A stretch of DNA of 9,049 nt from Saprospiraceae bacterium. Its GTDB lineage: Bacteria > Bacteroidota > Bacteroidia > Chitinophagales > Saprospiraceae. The position numbers and the translations under genes were made by a program. How positions within the stretch are numbered: position 1 is the first letter of the stretch; each line of letters starts with the position of its first letter. The stretch is taken from assembly GCA_020630355.1 (NCBI GenBank), contig JAHDBO010000067.1:1-9049 (forward strand). Reading direction: 5' to 3'. This document shows, piece by piece, positions 1 through 7,303 of this stretch. The notes beneath the pieces were generated by a model, which saw nothing but the letters and a program-made list of their open reading frames with translations, made no database searches and was not told the DNA's origin.

Positions 1-909
1 GTCAACCAGTTTAAGTACTTCATCGGTATGAAAGTACTTGTTGTGGCAGGTTTGCTAATCTTGGGAAGTGTACTGGTCTTTCAAGAACAGATGAACATTG
101 GTCAATTTGTAGCTTCAGAAATCATCATCATTCTAATCATCAACTCCATCGAAAAGCTGATACGTCTGATTGACGGGATTTATGATGTATTGACGGCCTT
201 AGAAAAGATTGGCTTCGTGACAGACCTGCCGATGGATGAGGAAGGGAAAGCAGAAATAACAGATAAGAGCAACCCAGTGTCAATAGAGGCGGAAGATTTA
301 GAGTTCAGCTACCCAGATATGCGGCAAAAATTAATGAAATCGCTCTCCTTTGAGATACCTGCTGGCGAAAAGGTGGTGCTTTCTGGTGATAGTGGAAGTG
401 GTAAATCTACCTTTTTACGGTTGGTTGCTGGTATCTATGATTTTGATGATGGAGAACTATTGATTAACAATATTCCAATTAATAATTACAAAAAAGACGA
501 GCTTTATGAGATAGTCGGATTCTATTTCCCTACCAATCAATTGTTTGAAGGGACTATTTTAGAGAATATCACATTGAAAAGGCCAATTCCCGATAGTCAG
601 GTTTATGAAATACTAAATGTGCTCAATTTGAGAAGTTTTCTGGCACACCAAGATAAAGGCGTCAATAGCCTCATAGACCCAGGAGGTAGAAAATTGCCAA
701 GGAGCATTATCCAGAAAATTCTTATTGCGAGGGCCTTAGTGCATCATCCTAAGTTATTGCTGATGGAAGATGCCATGATGCACATCGGGAAAGACGAAAA
801 AGACGAAATTGTCGATTATATCATGTCGCCAGAACGTCCTTGGACGGCAATAGTCATAGCGGACTATCCATATTGGGAAAACAAGGCCACACAGATTATA
901 GAATTATAA
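1..909 (+). CDS. ABC exporter, C-terminal part (last TM helices + degenerate ATPase domain); 5' end outside window
   Basis: The reading frame is open from base 1, so this is the 3' part (302 codons) of a larger fused permease-ATPase. The first ~60 residues hold two hydrophobic stretches typical of the last membrane helices of a type I exporter, followed by a linker and a nucleotide-binding domain from about base 290. Walker A is intact (GDSGSGKST, 385-411). The other motifs depart from consensus. The Q-loop region reads FYFPTNQLF, with Pro where Gln is expected. The LSGGQ signature reads LPRSI (694-708). Walker B plus catalytic Glu reads LLLMED instead of LLLLDE (766-771). The H-loop His is Asp (862-864). 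The gene is followed after 10 bases by an HlyD-type adaptor and later by a TolC homologue, so it should be the inner-membrane part of a type I secretion or export system. It probably binds ATP but hydrolyses it poorly alone; a second, canonical half-transporter could lie upstream. The family assignment is firm. The substrate is unknown. Confidence 0.9.
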   Translation, partial: VNQFKYFIGMKVLVVAGLLILGSVLVFQEQMNIGQFVASEIIIILIINSIEKLIRLIDGIYDVLTALEKIGFVTDLPMDEEGKAEITDKSNPVSIEAEDLEFSYPDMRQKLMKSLSFEIPAGEKVVLSGDSGSGKSTFLRLVAGIYDFDDGELLINNIPINNYKKDELYEIVGFYFPTNQLFEGTILENITLKRPIPDSQVYEILNVLNLRSFLAHQDKGVNSLIDPGGRKLPRSIIQKILIARALVHHPKLLLMEDAMMHIGKDEKDEIVDYIMSPERPWTAIVIADYPYWENKATQIIEL

Positions 910-919
910 GCTTCGGATT

Positions 920-2296
920 ATGCTCAATATTTCAGACAATAGTATCAATCATAAGATTGCGTACAAAGAATCGAAGGTGTTCAGTGCGCTCCGAACCAAG
1001 TCTTCGGGCAGGATGCCTGTCGTAATAACGCTAGGTGTAGGCATACTTGTGGTCGCTACCCTATTTCTGCCTTGGACACAAAATGTTAGGGTAGAAGGCT
1101 ATTTGACAACCTTAAAACCCAACCAAAGACCACAGGCTATTCCTTCTGTTATTTCTGGGAAAATCGAACAATGGTATGTACAAGAAGGAAGTTTTGTAGA
1201 GGCAGGGGATACGATTGTTTTCTTGTCAGAGGTAAAGAGCGAATACCTTGACCCTGATTTGATAAGGCGGACTAGTGAACAAGCTGATGCTAAGAATAAA
1301 AGTATAGGTTCTTATGTAGACAAGCGGAAATCGCTCGAAAGGCAATACCGCGCTCTAGAGGAAGCTAGAGAATGGAAACTCAAACAGGTCGAGAATAAGA
1401 TAGAGCAAACTCGACTCAAAATAGTCAATGATAGTACGGACTTAAAAGCAGAAAAAATCAATCTGAATATTGCTGAAAAGCAATTAGTTCGAACACAACA
1501 ACTATACGATAAGGGTTTGAAACCCCTGACAGATCTGGAGATAAAAAAAATGAAGAGACAGGAGGTGAGCGCGAAGGTCAACGTACTTCAGAACAAAATC
1601 GCGATCGGTATGAATGAGCTGCTCCAATTGAATATCGAAAAGTCGGCAGTGCGCAACGAATATGAAGATAAGTTGGCGAAGTCGGAGTCAGACCAGTTTA
1701 CGGCATTGTCAAAGCAGTTGGATGCGGTAGCTTCTACTTCAAAGTTACAGAATCAACTAAGCAACTATAACCAGCGGCAAAATATGTACTATGTGCGGGC
1801 ACCGCAATCTGGTTATATTACCAAATTGGTGAAAAAGGGCATCGGGGAAATCGTCAAAGAAGGGGCTGATTTAGTAACCGTGATGCCTGCGGAGATTGAT
1901 CTGGCAGTTGAGGTGTACGTAAAACCACAAGACCTTCCCTTGCTTCAGAATGACCAAACGGCTCGTTTGATTTTTGACGGTTGGCCTGCGGTGGTGTTTA
2001 GTGGTTGGCCCAATACTTCCTTTGGTACTTTTCCGGCGGAGATTTATGCCATCGACCGTTACATTAGCGATAATGGAAAATATCGTGTCCTGTTGCAGCC
2101 TACGAATGAAGGGAAAATCTGGCCCGATTTATTGCGGGTTGGTTCGGGGGCGAAAGCGATTTTATTATTGAATGATGTACCACTGTGGTATGAGATATGG
2201 CGTCAGCTAAATGGGTTTCCACCCGATTTTTATAAGCCAAAAGAGGGTAAACAGAAAGAAGTCAAAACAAAAGCACCCCTTAAATCCGTAAAATAA
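920..2296 (+). CDS. HlyD-family periplasmic adaptor (membrane fusion protein) of type I secretion/export
   Basis: This 458-residue protein should link the inner-membrane ABC exporter to the outer-membrane TolC channel across the periplasm. It has a cytoplasmic N-terminus of about 32 residues, one membrane helix (about 33-51, VVITLGVGILVVATLFL), and the first half of a lipoyl-like domain around residues 78-106 (SGKIEQWYVQEGSFVEAGD). A long heptad-rich coiled-coil hairpin spans about 115-285. The second lipoyl half follows at about 291-322 (YVRAPQSGYI), then a beta-barrel region up to about residue 420. A Lys-rich tail closes the protein. The size and order match HlyD-type adaptors rather than the shorter AcrA type. 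The ATG at 920 is the first in frame after the ABC stop and leaves a normal cytoplasmic head. No clear Shine-Dalgarno sequence precedes it, which is common in Bacteroidota. Confidence 0.93.
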   Translation: MLNISDNSINHKIAYKESKVFSALRTKSSGRMPVVITLGVGILVVATLFLPWTQNVRVEGYLTTLKPNQRPQAIPSVISGKIEQWYVQEGSFVEAGDTIVFLSEVKSEYLDPDLIRRTSEQADAKNKSIGSYVDKRKSLERQYRALEEAREWKLKQVENKIEQTRLKIVNDSTDLKAEKINLNIAEKQLVRTQQLYDKGLKPLTDLEIKKMKRQEVSAKVNVLQNKIAIGMNELLQLNIEKSAVRNEYEDKLAKSESDQFTALSKQLDAVASTSKLQNQLSNYNQRQNMYYVRAPQSGYITKLVKKGIGEIVKEGADLVTVMPAEIDLAVEVYVKPQDLPLLQNDQTARLIFDGWPAVVFSGWPNTSFGTFPAEIYAIDRYISDNGKYRVLLQPTNEGKIWPDLLRVGSGAKAILLLNDVPLWYEIWRQLNGFPPDFYKPKEGKQKEVKTKAPLKSVK

Positions 2297-2301
2297 TATA
2301 G

Positions 2302-2688
2302 ATGCAGTTTTATTCTAGAAAATTGATAAAACCAGGGGACTTAAATGCTCGAAACACCCTTTTTGGAGGGGCGCTGCTCCGTTGGATAGACGAAGAAGCG
2401 GGTATATACGCGATGAGCAAATTGGGGACTAAACAAGTGGTAACCAAATTCATGTCTGAAATTAATTTTATCAGCTCTGCCGCACAGGGAGATGTCATTG
2501 AGATTGGCCTAGCGTTTCAAGAGTTGGGGCGGACATCGATTACATTTTCTTGCGAAGTCCGCAACTTGTTTACAAAAGCTGCCATTATTAAAATAGACAA
2601 AATTGTTTTTGTCCATGTTGACGAAAACGGTTCTGCTACTCCTCATTTTAAAAGGGTAGATACATTGCCAAAAATCAATGCTTGTTAG
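2302..2688 (+). CDS. Hotdog-fold acyl-CoA thioesterase (YciA/ACOT-like)
   Basis: This 128-residue single-domain protein is predicted to hydrolyse acyl-CoA to free acid and CoA in the cytoplasm. It carries the 4HBT-type helix segment NTLFGGALLRWIDEEAG (residues 18-34). Asp30 sits where YciA-type enzymes have the catalytic acidic residue, and the Gly-Gly before the helix is the usual CoA-binding turn. The following strands (VVTKFMSEINF, GDVIEIGLAFQELGRTSITF) fit the hotdog sheet. It is at the short end of the family. It starts 5 bases after the adaptor stop, and its TAG abuts the ATG of the TolC gene, so it is co-transcribed with, and probably translationally coupled to, the export genes. This position is unusual. 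It might act on an acylated or lipid-like substrate of the exporter, or simply be a housekeeping gene caught in the operon. Family certain, role in this operon unknown. Confidence 0.88.
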   Translation: MQFYSRKLIKPGDLNARNTLFGGALLRWIDEEAGIYAMSKLGTKQVVTKFMSEINFISSAAQGDVIEIGLAFQELGRTSITFSCEVRNLFTKAAIIKIDKIVFVHVDENGSATPHFKRVDTLPKINAC

Positions 2689-4071
2689 ATGCTGAGATTG
2701 CTTTTATTGATACTGTTTTTAATAAAAATAAATATTGCACACACGCAAAATGAATCGACGATAAGCTATGAGGAGTTTATCGAGCAAGTGCGTGCCAATC
2801 ATCCAGTAGCCAGACAGGCCAGTCTTCAAGAAGCCTTTGCTTCAGCTAGGCGACTGCGTGCTAGAGGTGGTTTTGACCCCCAGATTTATTCCGATTGGGA
2901 TGAAAAATATTTTGACAGTAAGCATTATTTTCAAATATTTCAAACCCAAGTGAAAGTACCGCTACAATATGGTCTGACCGTCAGTGGTGCTTATGAGAGA
3001 AATGAAGGTGTCTTCCTCAATCCAGAGCGCACCACGGATGACTTCGGATTGTGGGCATTGGGTATCGAGGCGAACCTCTGGCAAGGCTTATTGTTTGATG
3101 AACGCAGGGCGGGTTTGCGGCAAGCAGAAATTTACAATTTCCAAACTGAAAACAAACGGGTTGAGTTGTTGAACAGTCTGCTGTTCAATGCCGCTTCGAC
3201 TTTCGTCGAATGGCAGGAAAAAGAAGGGGTACAGCGTGTTTTGGAAGAAGGCTTGGAATTGGCAAATACTTACTTTGAAGCAACTAAGGCATCTTATGAA
3301 AATGGAGAAAAACCAGCGATTGATACATTAGAAGCCGCTTTGATTGTTCAGGACAGATTAAATGCTTTGCAACAAAATCAAATAGGATTAGAAAAAAGCA
3401 GACAGGTCGTATTGCAGTATCTTTGGGAGGATGAACGGCCAGCTCGGAATCTAAACGGACGCCCAGATAGTTTGCAAATGAATCGGTTTATATTTGACGA
3501 AAGTCAAAACACGGATACGATTATTGACAATTATCCTAAAATAAGGGAGAAGCAACTAAAACAAGCGGCTCTGCAAATAGACGAGCGATTGAAACGGGAA
3601 AAAACGAAGCCTAAAATAAAGCTTAAATATCAGCCATTACTTGCTACGGGGGCTGAGAATATAGTTCCAACTTATACCATCAACGATTATAAATGGGGGG
3701 TGTCTTTTAGTATGCCTATGTTTCGTCGGCAAGCGAGGGCAGAACTGGAAGAAAACCAGCTTAAACAAGAAGCACTAGGCCTGGAAATAGAAAGTGAGCA
3801 AGCTGCCCTTCGGGCCAAAATTAATTTCAATCGGACTCAAAGGATACAGTTGCTAGCGCTGATGGATTTGCTGCGCAGTAATGTGGATAACTACTTCCGG
3901 CTATTACAGGGAGAGCAAGAGCGATTTCAATTTGGAGAAAGCTCGGTTTTCATACTAAATAAACGACAAGAAAAATACTTAGAAGCACAGATCAAACTCA
4001 TTAAACTAGAGGCTATTTACCAGCAGACCATTTTGGAGTTTTTATTTTTCACGAATGGTTTTTCCAACTAG
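2689..4071 (+). CDS. TolC-family outer-membrane efflux/secretion channel
   Basis: This 460-residue protein is the likely outer-membrane exit duct for the ABC/HlyD pair. It begins with a signal peptide (MLRLLLLILFLIKINIAHT, probable cleavage near residue 19, before QNES). Two long helical repeats follow, roughly residues 25-220 and 270-455. They have the alternating amphipathic helices and short outer-membrane beta segments (for example KVPLQYGLTVSGAYE and YKWGVSFSMPMF) expected of outer-membrane efflux proteins. The ATG follows directly on the TAG of the thioesterase gene with no spacer and no Shine-Dalgarno sequence, so translation is probably coupled. At the 3' end its TAG overlaps the stop of the convergent receiver-kinase gene, and no terminator hairpin separates them. 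The substrate cannot be told from the sequence. Confidence 0.92.
   Translation: MLRLLLLILFLIKINIAHTQNESTISYEEFIEQVRANHPVARQASLQEAFASARRLRARGGFDPQIYSDWDEKYFDSKHYFQIFQTQVKVPLQYGLTVSGAYERNEGVFLNPERTTDDFGLWALGIEANLWQGLLFDERRAGLRQAEIYNFQTENKRVELLNSLLFNAASTFVEWQEKEGVQRVLEEGLELANTYFEATKASYENGEKPAIDTLEAALIVQDRLNALQQNQIGLEKSRQVVLQYLWEDERPARNLNGRPDSLQMNRFIFDESQNTDTIIDNYPKIREKQLKQAALQIDERLKREKTKPKIKLKYQPLLATGAENIVPTYTINDYKWGVSFSMPMFRRQARAELEENQLKQEALGLEIESEQAALRAKINFNRTQRIQLLALMDLLRSNVDNYFRLLQGEQERFQFGESSVFILNKRQEKYLEAQIKLIKLEAIYQQTILEFLFFTNGFSN
4068..4071. other. Overlapping convergent stop codons (CTAG)
   Basis: The TolC gene ends with TAG at 4069-4071 on the + strand. The receiver-kinase gene ends with TAG at 4070-4068 on the - strand. 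Both stops sit in the 4-base palindrome CTAG, so two convergent operons meet with no spacer and no room for a dedicated terminator. Confidence 0.95.
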
Positions 4072-5252
4072 TAACGGCTTTTGAGTACTTGTAATGTTCT
4101 TTTTTCAGCGTTTTTAGGAATTGTAAAAATAATAGTCGTTCCTTCCCCTACCTCAGAATTAATGTCGATGCTTCCGCCGAAGGAATGGATTATTTTCTGG
4201 GTCAAGGCGAGCCCAAGTCCTATACCATTCAAATCATGTTTAAACAAGCCTTGTTTGAACAAACCCCATATTTTGGGCTGCATCTCTAAAGGTATGCCAA
4301 TACCCTCATCTATTATTTTGAAAACCCAATAAGTATCCTTGTCTTCAAGCTCAATATTGGTAAGTGGCGTCGTTTGACTTGCTTTTTTGAACTTGATAGT
4401 ATTGTCTAGGAGTTGTTCAAATAAAACGAAAGCCAACTCTTCATTGAACTGTATATTGGGTAAAGGTGGATAGTTGATATTCCATTTATCGAGCTGGTGT
4501 TTTTCTTTAAGAAGCGTAATGATTTTAGTGATAAGGGTGTTCAAATAAACCGTTTCGACCTGTTTGGTTTTTTGATTGATTTCTAAATATCGCATCAAGC
4601 CATCTATCTGTTCGTATTGCCGCCTACCTTCTACTACAATGAATTTAAGCGCATCTTGGTCACCTACATCTAATTGATTTTCGTGTTTTTTTTGTAGAAG
4701 TTGAGTAAATCGGACTATACCCTGCAGAGGTTCTTTAAGGTCGTGGGATACAGCAAAAAGTAGCTCTTCCAGTTGAGCATAAGATTGCTCTACTTGTTGT
4801 TTTTGAAAATTGATTTCTTCAGCGAGCGCATGTCGCTCAATCGCATAATTGATAGAACGGATAAATTGCTCTGGGCTAAAGCGGTCCTTAACTAAGTAAT
4901 CACTAGCTCCTTCTCGTATACAAGTACGCCCTATTTCTTCTCCTGCCATACCCGTAAGTACGATGACGGGAAGCTGTCCCAAATTTCGCTTAAAAGCCCT
5001 GAGTGTTTGGATGCCTTGCGTAGGGCCGAGATTTAGGTCTAGTAGGGCTATTTGGATATAATGATCTTTAAGGCTGCCATAAGTTTGGTGTATCTCTAAT
5101 TCGGCAGCGGCCTTCGAAAGACTGGTATATGCATGAAGGCTGAAAGTCTGGTTGGAACTTCTCATCCCTTCCAGCATATCTTCCATAAGCAGGATGTCAT
5201 CCTCATCATCATCAATCATGAGGATTTTGATATGCTGAAGGAAATTTGTCAT
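4068..5252 (-). CDS. Receiver-histidine kinase fusion (REC-HisKA-HATPase)
   Basis: This 394-residue soluble protein joins an N-terminal receiver domain to a complete kinase core. The receiver (about 7-130) has the acidic pocket D14/D15, the phospho-acceptor D72 (ALLDLNLG), T100 and K122. A short coiled coil (about 140-165) leads to HisKA with H170 (AVSHDLKEPLQ). The ATPase domain has the N-box with N284 (QLLDNTIKF), G1 DEGIGI (315-320) and G2 GIGLGLAL (343-350), and a GEGTT G3 loop near the end. All catalytic residues are present, so it can probably both receive phosphate and autophosphorylate. It starts 9 bases after the stop of the single-domain receiver and is the last gene of the three-gene leftward cluster. 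It has no membrane segment and no DNA-binding domain. The receiver-first order suggests that kinase activity is set by phosphorylation from an upstream kinase, plausibly the PAS kinase at 5726-7171. Confidence 0.92.
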   Translation of the reverse strand: MTNFLQHIKILMIDDDEDDILLMEDMLEGMRSSNQTFSLHAYTSLSKAAAELEIHQTYGSLKDHYIQIALLDLNLGPTQGIQTLRAFKRNLGQLPVIVLTGMAGEEIGRTCIREGASDYLVKDRFSPEQFIRSINYAIERHALAEEINFQKQQVEQSYAQLEELLFAVSHDLKEPLQGIVRFTQLLQKKHENQLDVGDQDALKFIVVEGRRQYEQIDGLMRYLEINQKTKQVETVYLNTLITKIITLLKEKHQLDKWNINYPPLPNIQFNEELAFVLFEQLLDNTIKFKKASQTTPLTNIELEDKDTYWVFKIIDEGIGIPLEMQPKIWGLFKQGLFKHDLNGIGLGLALTQKIIHSFGGSIDINSEVGEGTTIIFTIPKNAEKRTLQVLKSRY

Positions 5253-5261
5253 ATCGCTTTT

Positions 5262-5687
5262 TTAGAACTGGTTGATACCTTTCCAAAAACCCATTACTTT
5301 ATTCATAGTAGCTACGTATGATACATAACTGCTAGGCTTGGTAATGTACGCATTGGATCCCAAGTCATAAGATGACAACACATCGTGAGAGACGTTGGAA
5401 GTACTCAGAATGATCACGGGAATGTTTCTTAGCTTTTCGTTTGTTTTTATTTCTCGCAGTGCTTCCAGACCATTCTTTCTAGGCATGTTCAAATCCAAAA
5501 ATATGAAAGCGGGCAGGTTTTCGGATTTTTTTTGACAGTTTGCCAGATGCTTTATTAATTCTTCCCCATCCTTGACCCGGACAATTGGGTTAAGGAACTC
5601 GACTTCTTCCAAGACTTCCTGAATCAACAAGAAATCGTCGTCGTCGTCTTCCGCAATAAGGATGGTATGATTGTTTGATAAAAGCAT
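5262..5687 (-). CDS. Single-domain response regulator (Rcp1/CheY-like)
   Basis: This 141-residue receiver domain stands alone. Visible motifs are the acidic cluster EDDDDD (13-18), the phospho-acceptor D65 (FIFLDLNMPRKNG), the switch residue S95 (VIILSTS) and K117 (AYITKPSS). The LDLNMPRKNGLEAL segment and the YITKPSS end resemble the response regulators that pair with phytochrome-type kinases (Rcp1 family). Those kinases have a SHDLKEPL H-box, as both kinases here do. The protein has no effector domain, so it must act by protein-protein contact or as a phosphate carrier between the flanking kinases. It lies 38 bases after the PAS kinase and 9 bases before the receiver-kinase fusion. The 38-base gap holds an AT-rich 7-bp inverted repeat (5695-5713) and no clear promoter. 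Confidence 0.93.
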   Translation of the reverse strand: MLLSNNHTILIAEDDDDDFLLIQEVLEEVEFLNPIVRVKDGEELIKHLANCQKKSENLPAFIFLDLNMPRKNGLEALREIKTNEKLRNIPVIILSTSNVSHDVLSSYDLGSNAYITKPSSYVSYVATMNKVMGFWKGINQF

Positions 5688-5725
5688 ATTCTTGTAAAGT
5701 TAAGCAAACTTTATATTGTTTTGTA

Positions 5726-7171
5726 TTATTTTTTAAACAAAAGCAGGAATGTTGCCCCTTTATTAGGTTTGGATTTTGCTTTTATATTTCCTTTGTGCCG
5801 CTCCATTAGCTTTTGACAGATGGCAAGTCCAATGCCTGTTCCTTCATATTCTGACCGGCCATGAAGTCTTTGAAAAGGTTTTAAAATTTGTGTGGCGAAT
5901 TGTTGTTCAAACCCGATGCCGTTGTCTTGATATGCGACAACAAATGATTTTTTGTTTTCTTTCTCCAAACGAATGTCTATCTGTAAAGTGGTGTCCTTTC
6001 TTTGGAACTTGATAGAATTTGAAATAAGGTTGGTGAATAATTGTTGCAGATGGACAGGTTCCCAACCATTAATAGAAGGGAGCTTTTCTATGTGTATATT
6101 GTTTTTGATTTCCTGAAAGGAAACATTCGAGTGTATCAACTCCGTGAGTTCTACATTCAAGTCCAAAATGAGGCTTTTGTTGTACCGTATATGACTGACC
6201 CTGGAATATTTCAGTAAGTCCTCAATTAGCTGTTGCATTCGTTGTGCGGAGGCATTCATCCTGTCCATGAATAAATTTGCTTTACTGGGCAAATCCAAAT
6301 TCATAAGTTGAATGCGCTCGTTGAACGAGATGATTTTACGAAGTGGTTCCTTGAGATCATGGGAGGCTATATAAGCAAATTCTTCTAGTGCCTGATTTGA
6401 TTTCGACAGAGCCTCATTGAGTTCGGTTAGTTTTAATTCTGCCCGCTTGCGTATATCTATATCTTGGAAAGTTCCTTTGAGTAGTACGGGCGTACCATTT
6501 TTGAAAACACATCTTCCTTTCGCACGTACCCATATCGTTCTTTTCTTGGCGGTGATAAGCCGCAATTCTATATCGTATGCTAGGTTTTCCTCCATGGAGC
6601 GTCGGAGTGCTTCCTGTATTTTGGGGATAGCTTCTGGATGATAAAAGTTGATGGCACTTTTATAATCGACAGCGTCATTGGGTTCAAGGTCATGGATGCG
6701 ATACACCTCATCCGTCCAGAAAACTGTATTGTTTTTCAAATCCACTTCCCAGGCGCCGACATTTGCCATCGCTTGCGCTTCCTCGAACAACTCCTGGTTT
6801 TGCTTGATTTTGGTCACATCTCTGGCTACTGCATATAGATAGTCAGACTCGGGGTTTGCCTTGGCTGACCAAGAAATCCAGATATAGTCTCCATCTTTCT
6901 TCTGGAATCTGTTTTCAAATTGTATAGCCATTCCCCCTTGAGCAAGTTGCTCCACTTCTTGGGCTGTCTGAGATTTATCATCAGGATGGATGAAATCAAA
7001 AAAAGGACGAGAAAGTAAATCACTCTTGGAATATCCTAGAGTTGTAGTGAAGCTAGGGCTGATTTTTACAAAATACCCATCTGTATTTGCAATGCATAAC
7101 ATATCCGTAGACATGTTGAAGAAGTGTTCTAGGTTTGTCGTGTCCGTCGGCATTTCTAATTCTACTTTCAT
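5726..7171 (-). CDS. Soluble PAS-PAS sensor histidine kinase
   Basis: This 481-residue protein is a cytoplasmic sensor kinase. The first PAS domain (about 13-122: MLCIANTDGYFVKISPSF to AVARDVTKIK) and the second PAS/PAC domain (about 131-245: ANVGAWEVDL to GTFQDIDIRKRAE) are followed by a short coiled coil. HisKA carries H271 (YIASHDLKEPLRKI). The ATPase domain has the N-box NLISNSIKF (381-389), G1 DNGIGF (416-421) and G2 GTGIGLAI (444-451). There are no membrane helices. No heme- or flavin-binding residue is obvious, so the ligand is unknown. It is the first gene of the leftward cluster and the likely input of the phosphotransfer chain. The ATG at 7171 lies only 4 bases after the CGTTATAG box of its proposed promoter. 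Either the mRNA is leaderless or the real start is Met7 (7153), which would still keep the whole first PAS domain. Confidence 0.93.
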   Translation of the reverse strand: MKVELEMPTDTTNLEHFFNMSTDMLCIANTDGYFVKISPSFTTTLGYSKSDLLSRPFFDFIHPDDKSQTAQEVEQLAQGGMAIQFENRFQKKDGDYIWISWSAKANPESDYLYAVARDVTKIKQNQELFEEAQAMANVGAWEVDLKNNTVFWTDEVYRIHDLEPNDAVDYKSAINFYHPEAIPKIQEALRRSMEENLAYDIELRLITAKKRTIWVRAKGRCVFKNGTPVLLKGTFQDIDIRKRAELKLTELNEALSKSNQALEEFAYIASHDLKEPLRKIISFNERIQLMNLDLPSKANLFMDRMNASAQRMQQLIEDLLKYSRVSHIRYNKSLILDLNVELTELIHSNVSFQEIKNNIHIEKLPSINGWEPVHLQQLFTNLISNSIKFQRKDTTLQIDIRLEKENKKSFVVAYQDNGIGFEQQFATQILKPFQRLHGRSEYEGTGIGLAICQKLMERHKGNIKAKSKPNKGATFLLLFKK

Positions 7172-7175
7172 TGAC

Positions 7176-7204
7176 CTATAACGAACTAGTGTAAGATTTG
7201 TTCG
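7176..7204 (-). promoter_or_regulatory. Proposed ECF-type promoter of the PAS-kinase cluster (CGAACA-N15-CGTTATAG)
   Basis: Read on the - strand, CGAACA (7204-7199) is followed after 15 bases by CGTTATAG (7183-7176). Both boxes and the spacing are identical to those upstream of the hypothetical gene and of dps. The GAAC/CGTT layout is like ECF-sigma -35/-10 elements. The CGTTATAG box ends 4 bases before the annotated ATG. The function as a promoter is inferred; the sequence match is direct. Confidence 0.65.
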
Positions 7205-7243
7205 GCATTTAATTGGGAAGGGTTGGTTTATTTGTTATTTGCT

Positions 7244-7272
7244 CGAACATATTAAATATCAACACGTTATAG
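7244..7272 (+). promoter_or_regulatory. Proposed ECF-type promoter of the hypothetical gene (CGAACA-N15-CGTTATAG)
   Basis: CGAACA (7244-7249), 15 bases, then CGTTATAG (7265-7272), 31 bases before the ATG at 7304. It lies back to back with the matching element that points to the PAS kinase; the two -35-like boxes are 39 bases apart. A start site about 8-10 bases past CGTT would give a leader of roughly 27 bases. The match to the other two copies is exact in 14 of 14 fixed positions. Confidence 0.65.
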
Positions 7273-7303
7273 TATTATTGAAATAAATGAAATTAAAAAT
7301 AAT

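Noticed and set aside
1312..1581. An 89-codon open frame on the - strand within the adaptor gene
   Set aside because: It is antisense to the coiled-coil part of the HlyD-type adaptor. Its Ser/Leu-rich composition is the usual reverse image of a Lys/Glu-rich coiled coil.
5695..5713. AT-rich inverted repeat TAAAGTT/AACTTTA between the PAS kinase and the single-domain receiver
   Set aside because: A 7-bp stem with a single G-C pair is weak, and there is no U-tract placed as in a terminator. It could be chance in an AT-rich gap, so it is mentioned only within the receiver entry.
7192..7200. TAAGATTTG, similar to the Bacteroidota -7 promoter box TAnnTTTG, with TTG 18 bases upstream
   Set aside because: The box has three, not two, bases between TA and TTTG. 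The stretch is also inside the spacer and -35 region of the stronger CGAACA-N15-CGTTATAG element on the other strand.
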